A stretch of 26,339 nt of DNA from Theristus sp. LFF4_11 (taxonomy: Eukaryota > Nematoda > Chromadorea > Monhysterida > Xyalidae). How positions within the stretch are numbered: the first letter of the stretch is position 1; each line of letters starts with the position of its first letter. The notes under the pieces are model-generated. The model searched no databases. It had not been told where the DNA came from and worked only from the letters and a program-made list of their open reading frames with translations. Of this stretch, positions 9,917-20,600 are shown in pieces. The translations under genes were made by a program, and so were the position numbers. The stretch spans positions 1 through 26,339 of the forward strand of contig JASANC010004394.1 of the NCBI GenBank assembly GCA_030248135.1. The letters are read 5' to 3'.

Positions 9917-10351
9917 CCGTATTACCTCTATTAAAATTACCCCCAAAATTAACCCCCCCCCCCAAAAAAATAAACCCCCACCCCTCAACAAGTTTCCAAA
10001 TAATCCCCCCCCCCAAAAATAATCCCCCATGGGGGATTATTGAAACCTAGCAAACTGAAACACATACCCAGCGAATTCAGTGGCTGGTTGCAGTGAAAAT
10101 GATGAAATTGTGCTACCAAAGGCCCCAAATGGAAGGCTGTTGTAAAAGGAAATTTCTATGTAGAGTAGAAGTTTCTGCGACTTCCTTCCTGCCATGGAAG
10201 GTATTTTTGCCATTTTTCCCACTCCTAAAAATGGTTTCCAAATAAACCCCCCCCCCAAAAATAAACCCCCCCCCCCCCAAAAAATAAACCCCCACCCCCA
10301 GAAGTCGCTGAAGAAATAAACCCCCATGGGGGTTTATTAGAGGTAATACGG
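9917..10351. mobile_element. G-rich palindromic MITE, copy 2 (inverted)
   Basis: 435 bp, TA-flanked (9915-9916, 10352-10353), with the same terminal repeat CCGTATTACCTCTA and the same CCCCCATGGGGG palindromes as the copy at 1894-2350, in the opposite orientation. Its uninterrupted core GTGCTACCAAAGG gives the empty-site reference for the nested insertion at 20392-20655. Confidence 0.85.
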
Positions 10352-10734
10352 TATTAGGAAAAAGCGATTAGGCTGTGAATTAGTTGAATGCTGATTCGAT
10401 ATTACGTCACGTGAACTTTTGCTGAATAAAACGTTTCACCGTTGTGATGGATTGGATGGTTTTTTATATACGTAACATACAACGTTTACGTATGATTCAA
10501 TTGTCTCAAAAAACTTGTTTAATAAATCGCACTTTTGTTTTTTTTTTGAAAAAACGACATCACGCAATTAAGATTCTCAAATTTTATGATTTTGTGAAAA
10601 AACGGTGGCAGTAAAAACTGTAAATTGAGTTAATGAATGAACGTCTATCATATACGACTATTAGGTATTTAGATGTTGATGAATCAAATACTACTGTTGT
10701 TATCCTAATATTCTATGAGAAATCAGATCAACTA

Positions 10735-11494
10735 CAGTCTATCTCGCTAATATATGCAACTCGCTGATTGGTCGGCTCCTCACGCTCCGCACCCTTGGGA
10801 ACGGGATTCAGAAAAAATCATGTTTTTCATTGTTCAACGGTTTGTTTTCATTTATTTCATGCCGAAAAAACATTCTAAATAAAAAACTACCAAATTCCAA
10901 AAATTTGCATTGGTCAAAATGTCAAAAAAATGTCTTTTTTGGTTGATTGACTGCGACGACGTCGTCTATGGTTTTTGGTTTAGTTTTTGCCTTTAGGCAT
11001 GAAAAGAGCGTGCCGCCGCTGGCCGCTACTGTGTGTCCGAAGCACAGAGAAGAAGAACGCAGCAGGTGACAGTATTTATTGACAATGTGAACAATCTTTG
11101 AACAACAATGAATGGACATGGCGCACCCAATGAATCAGTTAAAAGCGGGATGAAAACCGTCGAAATCGTTGGAAGCAAGTTTTGTTATTTTGTTTGTTTG
11201 TTTTATATTTGTTTTGAACACGCAGCAGCGGCCAGCGGTACGTTTGAAAGCAAAAATTCTCGACGACGTCGTCGCCGTCAATCAACCAAAAAAACTTCAG
11301 TTTACTATTTTTTTACCAATTCAAACGTTTGGAATTTTGTAGTTTTTGATTAAGAATTTTTTCGGTATGAAAAAAAATGAAAACAAACCGCTGAACAACA
11401 AAAAAACATGATATTTTCTGAATCCCGTTCCCAGGGGTGCGGAGCGTGAGGAGCCGACCAATCAGCGAGTTGCATATATTAGCGAGATAGACTG
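10735..11494. mobile_element. Long-TIR (foldback) MITE, 760 bp
   Basis: Terminal repeats of about 300 bp: CAGTCTATCTCGCTAATATA is perfect at both ends, and similarity continues through ATTGGTCGGCTCCTCACGC and GGTTGATTGAC to GACGACGTCGTC. TA flanks both ends (10733-10734, 11495-11496). The short unpaired centre (about 11070-11190) has no open frame of note. CAGT ends with a TA target are typical of Tc1/mariner derivatives. Confidence 0.85.
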
Positions 11495-11806
11495 TACAGC
11501 AGGCATTTTTGTCACTGTGATGCTCAAGTTTTCGAGAAACTTGGATGTTCAACATACATACATGTACATTGTATGCACATAAAAAAGTGCCGTTCAGATT
11601 TCCAAGTGCAGTGCAGTTTTCTTTGCCACACTAAAATGGTTTGCTTAAATTTGCTTAAAAATGGTCAGATATACTCATATTACAAAATTCGTACTCCGAG
11701 CATATTTTAGCGTGGCCACAGGGAACTCCTCGCGTACACATAAGATCCCCTTATCTCACAAGATTATGTTTGTATCTGTTTGTTATGCGATGCGTTTTGT
11801 TATCTA

Positions 11807-12549
11807 CAGGGTGTTTCAGAAGTAGTGGGTAGGTGTTTGACGCATTATTTCTCGAGTTGCGTTGAACCATATTCAATGAAATTTTAGACAGTTGTTTAAA
11901 AAAGTTCAACTTAAATTTGTGCAAAATTTCAGACAAATTCAGTCACCTGCACACGAATGACAGAGCAAAACACACAGAAACATTGATTTCAGCACGCAAC
12001 TGGGGGTTCATGTTTGGAATCGGGTGAAACATCAGCTTGTATGCGGCCGAATCGTTGCATGCATGAATACAAAATGTTTTTTAGTCGGCAATCATCGTCC
12101 AGCTAAAACAATTCATTTCCGAAGCCTTCGCATCGATGCCAGCGTACATACGCGCGAGAAGGCGGTTTTGGCCGTGACGGATAGGTGCAACCGATGCATT
12201 GAGGCTCATGGTGGACACTTTGAGAAATTTGATTGCGTTGACTGTTGTCGTTGTTGTTCATGTTTGCTGTTATCGCCATAGACATTTTGAAGTGTTCTGT
12301 TGAATGTTTGCATTGAGTGTTGTCCTTTTGTTTTCTGGTGGTATCGCGTGATATGGTATTTTCTGGTCCATTTTTGAATTTTTGTTTTTCTCTGTCATTC
12401 GTGTGCGGGTGATTGAATTTCTCTAAAATTTTGCACAAATCTAAACTGAACTTTCTTGAACAACTGTCTAAAATTTCACTGATTATGGTTTAACGCAAGT
12501 CAGAGAAATAACGCGTCAAAAACCTACCCTCTATTTCTGAAACACCCTG
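11807..12549. mobile_element. Degraded Tc1/mariner-like element
   Basis: Ends CAGGGTGTTTCAGAA in inverted orientation with TA flanks (11805-11806, 12550-12551). Inverted arms of about 160 bp extend to CACACGAATGACAGAG. The centre, about 12110-12240 on the plus strand, encodes RCNRCIEAHGGHFE. This resembles the C-terminal RCIxAxGGHFE motif of many mariner/IS630-type transposases. The catalytic DDE/D region is missing, so it is an internally deleted non-autonomous copy. Confidence 0.7.
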
Positions 12550-13277
12550 TAGATAGAGCAGCTTCAAACGTATCTGAATCTGCACCTGTCGCTGTTCGAT
12601 AACTCAGGCAAACGATGTTGGGTTTTTTTACTGTACTTTTACTCAATTGTCAGGTTTACTTTTTCTCAAAACAAATGATCAAACTAAAACGATAAACAAG
12701 CAGGACAAACCGTCAGGGGCCTAATGGCACGTTGGACAGTTGGCCAGAATTCAGTAATGTTCGTCACTTTTATACACGTACAGCGGTGTACGGCGGTTTG
12801 CATGTCTAAGAAAAATTGTTGAACTAAGATATCAGCGAAACTGTTGAGCATCCTAGTGAACCAAAAGTGAAGAACTTGTGGTGTCCCCGCATGTCATAAC
12901 AGCTCACGGTCCTGATTTTCTGTGTGAGTGCACACTCGACGGCTAATGATACGTGTTCATTCGATCTTTGACGATGTTCTGTCGAGTTTCGTTTCGTAAG
13001 TGTTTGGTTTTTGCATCTCCCATGCATAAGCTGAAAAAATAGTTTCAGAAACTATAGTTTTCGAAACTGTTAAAATATTGTTAAGGCTTGGCATCATCAT
13101 CGTCTGTGTCGCCCCTTTTCGTGGCGAACGCAATGGCTCACGGAACGGACGGTTCAGCCAATATCCACACTCCTCCTACAACAATCTACAGGACTTTGGT
13201 ACCTTCGGGTTTTTTGGAACTGGGGGAGGAGGGTGAAAATCAACGGAAGACAATACCTTTTTGTCACTGGTATGTAC

Positions 13278-14663
13278 CTACATAGCTGTGCGTACGTCAT
13301 CAACAATAAAGCTTATGTGCTTATCTGCAGCAACGCTTTGAAGTCTCTGAATTAGGGTGAATGATTTGAAACGAATGATTGGTGATTTGTTTGGTTTGGC
13401 AATCTGGTTTGGTTTTGGTGTTCTTTTTCTGAATATCTGAAAAATTCTGCGGTAAAACGATGCAATTGGCAATTGCAATTCTGCGCATCGTTGAGAAATG
13501 ATGCTCAGAGCGAAAAAAAATGACATTAAACAAGCACAAAAACCATTTTTGTCGTGTTTTTAAAATTTGCAGAAACCAAATTTCATTTGCAGAAATTTTT
13601 TACCAAATTTCTGCAAATTGCAGAACCGACTTTTTGAAAAAAACCTAGGTCTGTCCCGTGAGTCGTTGCCTTTGCCACAAAATGAGACCTTGCGTTCCCT
13701 AATGCCTCTGCGATACACTTTGTCCTGGGCAAACCAGTATCAGCGATCTGAAGTCTGATCGTTATTTTAGTGGTTTTAGTGGTCGCTAAATGCCCGAAAT
13801 ACCGCAAATGTTGAAGTTTTAATTGTCTACAAAGTACATGTGCAACCGAAATAGTGAATAAACGGCGCAAAAATATGGCTCTTATGTACTTGTATCCGTG
13901 TGCCATATCAGAAACTTGAAAATAGTTGTGAAGCAAAAAAGTTTCTCACTGCTTACACAAAGCCATATTCCTCCTTTTATATGCGTCCTCCGCATTTTTA
14001 GATAATTTTGCTCAAGTCGGAAACGTAAACTTTCGTGGTGCAAACAATTGACGAAGTTTATGACGTTATTTACCCGAACTTCACCGTGACATCGCCGTGT
14101 GCACCTAGCGTGCCCGTGCGCCAGTAGGTGGTCTTTGGAAAGCTCCAAAACAAGTACAGGTACAGGGGGTACGCTAAAAAGCAACCATGATATCATCAAT
14201 ATTTTAGGTTCTGCGACTGAACGCATTTGCAGACGTTGAAAGGAAACCAATTTCAATCTTTATGCGGCAATTCAAAGCAGCCTAAAGCCTAAATGTCTCG
14301 GTCCTATTTAGGGGACTCGAGGCACATTACCAAATTTGAATTGCCGCGTCGTGCATGCAACTGCTTACACCAATCTATGCGCACATTGAGTCTCAGGACC
14401 AAAATAAAAGATAAGTACTTCAAAAGCTTTTTTTTTATAATTCCCAAACGTGCAGTTCTCCCAATAACTGACAGCCAGCAGCTATTGGCAAACAAAAAAC
14501 GCGCGCCCACTTGGCATCTGGTAAATGCCGACACTCCTGAGGCCCCTGGCGACGTCGTACTGCTGATTGGAGGCAGGGAAGTAGATCCAACCGTCCAGCG
14601 GAAACCAGATGCACGTTTCTGGGGACTGGCACTCGCAGTCACAATCAGGGCAACTGGGTGCTG
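13278..14663 (-). CDS. MAM-like module 9 (A and E1 clear, rest tentative)
   Basis: A is 14663-14511 (CPDCDCECQSPETCIWFPLD), a close match to the A exon of module 7. E1 is 14173-14074 (YPLYLYLFWSF...DVTVKFG), opening like module 6. A possible E2 is 13826-13679 (TTKITIRLQIADTGLPRTKC), and a possible C is 13346-13278 (RLQSVAADKHISFIVDDV), which runs into TAG instead of a linker. That would make this the last module and 13278-13280 the end of the protein. The E2 donor and the terminal exon are weak. The A and E1 exons lie between an inverted pair of ~153-bp repeats (13840-13993 and 14851-15002). Confidence 0.5.
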
Positions 14664-17600
14664 CTGTAATACATGCATGTTTGCGTGCATCTTGTAGTGC
14701 AAGCAGGCAAGCCAATGTTAAAAATTGCGTAATTTATAAGCATTCAACATCTGTCCGCTGATTCGCTACATCGGGCTGACATACCTGAGTGAACCACATA
14801 AAGTGAGCAGCCAATAAGCGGATTGCATGTTATCATGACCATATAAAAAAACGGAAGACGCATATAAAAGGTGAAATTGTAGCTTGTGCAAGTAGTGAGC
14901 AACTTCGCTTGACAACTATTTTCAAGTCTGATGTGGTACAAGCCACATCTCCAAATACATAAGGGCCATATTTTTGCGTCGTTCACTATTTCTGTTGCAA
15001 CCAGAACACATCACGAACTTGGTGGTATCGGTGTGACACAGTGTGCGCGACAGTAACCGAGCGTCTCACAGGTGCGCCGCTGTTCGAGGCTGCCAAAGTG
15101 GCCGCGGACGTTCAGATCATTAAGCAGGACATATTGGGCATCGTCCATGGCATTCAGTTCAACCGTGAACTGCAATCGTATTCTGAATTGCACTGCTCTT
15201 ATTCACAGGAGAAACAGAAAAATAAATGCTCTTAAATGCTCTCAAATGCAAATTTACTGCAACATTTGAATGTTTCAAATGTCCAAAAAAAACATTTGAT
15301 CCGATAAAAAGCGACGAACATCGTAAATTGGTTCGTTGACATTTGAAATGTCTCAAATGTAGTTCAAATGGTCAGCGCGCGCGATTGCATTTTATATGTG
15401 CATATAACCGGTTTTTAATACGGGAAAATTTATTCAAATGTTTAGTGCTAGCTGTTCTGTTCAAGTGTTGAGGAAATGCAGTTTCACGTTTTTTACGACT
15501 GTCACAGTGACCGCAGGTGGACCCACGAACGCTCAAAGGAAAACTGACGCTGCCAATGAAGCATAAAACGAAACGAAACGCAATACAAATCATAACAGAC
15601 CATGCCTCGATGCAGCACATCGACACAGGCGCATTTGAGAGCATTTGAATTGCAAAATGCGGAGATTAAATGCGTGAACATTTAATCGATCAACTGCGAT
15701 GGCAGTTTTTGGACCTTTTTAATGTACCCCTCAAATGTTTCTTGATGTGGTATTATAGGTTTTAGAGGCACTTAAATGTTTCTTGATGTGGTATTATAGG
15801 TTTTAAATGTTTCTTGATGTTGGCAACATTTAACAGCATTTGAGAGCATTTAAGAGCATTTAAATTTCTGTTTCTCCTGTGTATTCACTGGACTCATGTG
15901 AAACACTATACAACAACACATTTTGTGTATGGTTCAAATTTAAACGGTTACGTTGCGAGCAAAAGAAAACAGGGGTGCACAGGAGCGAAACGCTAACCTG
16001 GATTGCTTTACATTTAATAGTGTCGTCAATTTCAAACGCCATTTGCTGCATGGCTCCATTGCGTTTCTGAATTGTTTTGCATTGCAACGAAAGTGACCGT
16101 TCCATGAGGTAAACGCAGGCTCTTCCGTCGACTCCTCGCGGCGCCCACAGTCTGTGCACAGTCTCATTCTCAGCAATGTGGTTGGTTGTGACTTGAAACG
16201 CAAACAAAGCGGTTCAACTAAAAAAACAGCGAACGATAAAATGGTCCAGCTTAAAAAGAAGCGTTTCTTTCACAAACCGAAACGTTAAATTAGCAGGCCC
16301 CGAAAATGGCACTGATATCGTATGTGTGCTGAACGATGCTCCCTGTCGGATGGGTGAGAGCTGCTTCTGGCGCCCGCCCGTGCGTTGTGTGTTCATTAGA
16401 GTTGAAAATTCAAAGTACAACATTGGTGCCACTGCAAATACAGTACTTTGTCATCAAGTGAGAAAATCCACAGGAACAAAACAACCATATCGACGTGTTT
16501 TTTCAAAGTTCCACCTGGAAACAAAACGGCGTCAGTAGAGGCCAGGAAACTCTCCGGCATAATGACAGTTTCGTTGCGGATTTGCAGCCAGACGTTTTGC
16601 GACACGGACGAATGCGGCGGACGATTGCAACCTTGCACGTTCACAGGTTCGCTTGTCCAATGGCACGATGATTCACTGGACAACGGGCATTGATACTTGT
16701 TGGTTGGGTTGTCTGAAGTTTGGCGAGACGGTGAGAGAGGCGTTAAGGAACAAAATTGTAGAAAGAGGCAGCTTCGTTCTGATGATTGAAAAAAAAATTT
16801 GAGATTAAAAATTGTCTGAATATAAACCACAGACAGTCATTCATGTCTTTGCTGCAGTATATCGTCCAGTATTGTAAGTGGCTTGGATCAGTGATCACTG
16901 GTGGTCTCGTGTGGCATTGCAGTGCTTCCAGCGCAGTCATCGCCGTTTGTCCGATCAGTCTGAGCTCGGTCAAGTAAATCTTGACACGCTCACTCGTGTA
17001 GCTTGCGTAGGTCGCTCGGATGCGCAACTGTAAAATGCAACAATGAGAGATTTCAACAAAATAATACTTGACAGAAAATTTGGCTCATTCAAAAAATACC
17101 AGCGTCTGAGAAACATTGCGAGGCGTGTGTGTGATAGCACAGTTTGATAACGGATACTGTAATGGACACACACTTACACGAAACGGTTTGCACTGAAGAA
17201 TCGGCTGTTGGAAGATGGCTCGCTGTAACACGCCCGCTTGCGGATTCAAAGGTTCATGGTGAAACGATTGACAAGACGAGCCAAGTAGTGTAAAACTATT
17301 AGCGTCTGCTTTCCGCTCCGCGCAAACAGTCAAGTTTGCCGAGGAAATCTTGAAGTAGTATCTGGAAAATCATATTGATTGCGTTGTGCTCGAAAAATGC
17401 AAAGCGTTCGCTGCAAAAGGTGAGCTGATAACAAAAAACCACCGCTGACTTGAACGCAACCTCGATGTTGCTCAGAGCTGCTGTGATCTCATGCGTATAA
17501 AGCGTTGCTGTCCGCTGTTGCGCTGTCACTGTGGTCAACCAGAATGGCCACACTGACAAAAGCAGCACAATTTAAGCCAAATGTTACACGATGTCTTTGT

Positions 17601-20600
17601 AAGTACAACAAACAAACGAGAAACCAGTAAATACACTGCACTGCAACAAACCTGGCATGGTGTCTCCAGAACACTGCGCTTGTATCCGCTGTGCCACGAG
17701 CCAACAAGTGCTCGAACTTTGGCACTGCCAGTGAAACCAGTTGCCGTCGCTCGGATACCAGATGCAGCCAATATAGGACTCATCGCAAACCAGATCGCAT
17801 TCGTTGTTTGAACAAGCTGAATCGGAAACAAACAACGCTGATGAATAGGCCTTTGATCAACCTGTCTTCAGTGAGCGAAATACCGCATATTTTTGAACTT
17901 TTTGTGCGTCACATTTCGTGTCTCATTTTTCGTACCTTTCGGCGCGACCAATGCAAAAATTGACCGTCGCTAAAAAAACAGCAACTGAGACGAACGGTAC
18001 ATTACAGATACAAGCAAGCCTCCATTAATATCAGGGGTACATTTATGTCAGCATGGTAAAACTATGAGTTGTTTTTTCCTTTACCACGGTCAATAGTATC
18101 CTCTACCTAAGACAGTAAAAATATTAGACATCTAACACAAACAATACTTGAAAAATAGGACAAAACGAAAAAAATTCTGTATAACACTAACGTTTAGGAC
18201 CACTTGGGCCGGGCGGCGGCACTACAACTGGGCAATTGCCATGGCGCGGGTCGTAGTCACAATTTGGAGCGTACTGGCATTGCGATGCAACTGTCTGTGA
18301 TTCGACTCTTGCAAAATAACCGAACACCTCGATGTTGTCCACAAATATCCACTCGCCAGCATTGCTGCTCTCGAAAACAAAAAGCACCTAAAATTCATGG
18401 AGTTGCGGACAGAGCGGCTACGAACAACTTCTTGTGCACTGCATTTCAATTAAAGATGAAACCATCTATGATAATTTATTTTGGCCCCTAAACCCACATG
18501 GATAGGTGAACAGTTTCATACTTAACGCGGGAATTCAAAATTGGTGAACTGACCCGTGTCCCTGAGTCAGAGTTGTGAGTCACCAGGGCCATTTCGAATT
18601 GCAGCATCAAGCATAAAACTGATTACCTTTCGACACGTCTGCAAATGCAATGAGTCGCAGAACTAAAAGAAAAGACACACTACACGAACTCGAAGTTTTT
18701 TGCATTGAGGCTGAGCGAGCCTGAGTTCCAAGGTGACTCTTTGTTTGGCGCCACCAACAACCATCCAATTCTGATTGCTATTTGTGACACACGCCGTTGG
18801 GGCGCCGAATTCAACAAGCACGCACACCTTCTTCGTGACGCTTGGTTGCGCAAACATACTGAGACATTTTTGAAATACAAAACGCAACGTAATGGAAGAC
18901 TTTCGGAGCTGCTGGCAGCGGTTTACCAACCGACAACAGAAGCAAAAGTAACTGTTTTATCACCTTAAAAGATCCACTTTAAGTTCACAAGCATTGTTTT
19001 TTTTTTAATTTGGAGAACAAAGCCAAAAACATACTCAAATTCAACCACCACAGTTGGATAGTTTGATGGCAAATGCAGTCGTTGAGGAGTGGTTAGTTTT
19101 GCAACGCAACCGGCACTTGCAAACCCGAAATAGTACAATGGGTATTCTGTAAGAATAAAACAACATTCTGATATTTCAAACGTGTGAAATCGATTTGAAA
19201 ACAACTGTCAACGTTTCAAAAAACGAACCAATTGAGACACTGCCAACGTTTGACTCCGTAAACAGCGCGTCAATATTGCTGATGCCATTTTGTGGGATGA
19301 CTTTCCAGTTGTCTGTGCTCGGGGCACATGAGCCGTCAGAGCTCAGCATCCAGCCGCCACACTCACTGGATCCATCGCAAGTGATGCTGATTCCACCCGG
19401 CCATGGCTCAACTGTAAAAATGCGAACCGATGACTGCAATACCACAGCACACAAAATGTAGCGATGATGCACGATATCTTTCAAAACAAAACCAAAATCA
19501 TCTCGATAAAAAACAGCAAAAGCAAACCTGGAACAGGCAGAGGCAGGGGCTCAATGCGCGGGTCAATGATTGACGTTTTGCCGCACGTGGACACGTCGAG
19601 CATGTACTGGCCGGTCGATTGAAGGTCGTCAATGAAAATGAAGTCGCCCGGTATACCCGCAATTGCTTTCAGTTTGAACTAAACAAAAAAGGTCAAATGC
19701 ACAATGCATCGTTTCATGACAACCGTTTTCTTGATCGGTGTTGCCGATTTTGCTTGCTTGACGGCATACATTAAATGAATGACAGCCGATTTGATCCTTT
19801 GCATATGTTTGATTGAGTTCCTTGTATCCGGTACCGACGGTTTCTGATACCATTTGAGATGACAGTTGTGGTGACCTTCCTAATGACAACTGGGAAGTGG
19901 AATGCTGCGTGTCTAAAAAGTAATGGCATACGGCATTCTGTGCTGCACTGAACCGCAAGAGCTGTTTGAACTCTATAAAACAATGTTAAAAACACACCCT
20001 GATTGGCATCCAATTTGCTCATCGTTAGTCGGACTTTACGGCTTGGTGAATGAATCAACCGGGCATCCGTCGGAGTGTGTCCGTAGAAAAAGTACCTGCG
20101 GTGGTTTACAATGCACAAAAAACAGTTTTACAGCTAAACTTTCAGCGCGGCAACAGCGAAACTTGACGTATCGCAGTGTGCGAAATGAGATACCGTATTA
20201 CCCCCATTAAACCCCTCCCCCTCCCCACCATTAATCCCCCCCCCCCCCCACCAATAAACCCCCACCCCCACGACAAGTTTGCGAATAATCCCCCCCCCAC
20301 AAATAATCCCCATGGGGGATTATTGGAAACCTGTTTGAAACACATACCCAGCGAAGTGGCTGGTTGCAGTGAAAACGAAGAAATTGTGCTATAGTATGGC
20401 CGAATGAATAAGGCAGTCCATCAAGGCGGGATCAGTCGCAGACTAGGAGTTGTCTTGTTCAAAAATGCCAATATAATACCTATTCATGTGTGCAAGGGAG
20501 AAAGAATGAACAGAACAGCACGAAGAATCCATTAGTCTAAAAAACGCGTCAAATTTGGCATACAATCTGGTTTCTGAACGTCTTTTTTCTTTCATTCAAA

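Larger units (their letters stand above)
9038..13277. other. Intergenic block between the two convergent genes
   Basis: No host exon could be supported. Apart from the TA-flanked elements at 9166-9426, 9917-10351, 10735-11494 and 11807-12549, the remaining stretches (9038-9165, 9427-9916, 10352-10734, 11497-11804, 12552-13277) are A/T-rich with only short uninformative open frames. Confidence 0.5.

Noticed and set aside
13080..13240. Possible tenth A exon (ECGYW, ending MMMPS) on the minus strand
   Set aside because: No GT donor at the expected place, phase 0 instead of 1 at the start, and it lies beyond an apparent stop; probably chance.
18627..18662. A 36-nt phase 0-0 micro-exon (FCDSLHLQTCRK) between E2 and C of module 6
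   Set aside because: The same bases recur as the terminal repeat of a small MITE at 14205 and 22550; E2 joins C in frame without it.
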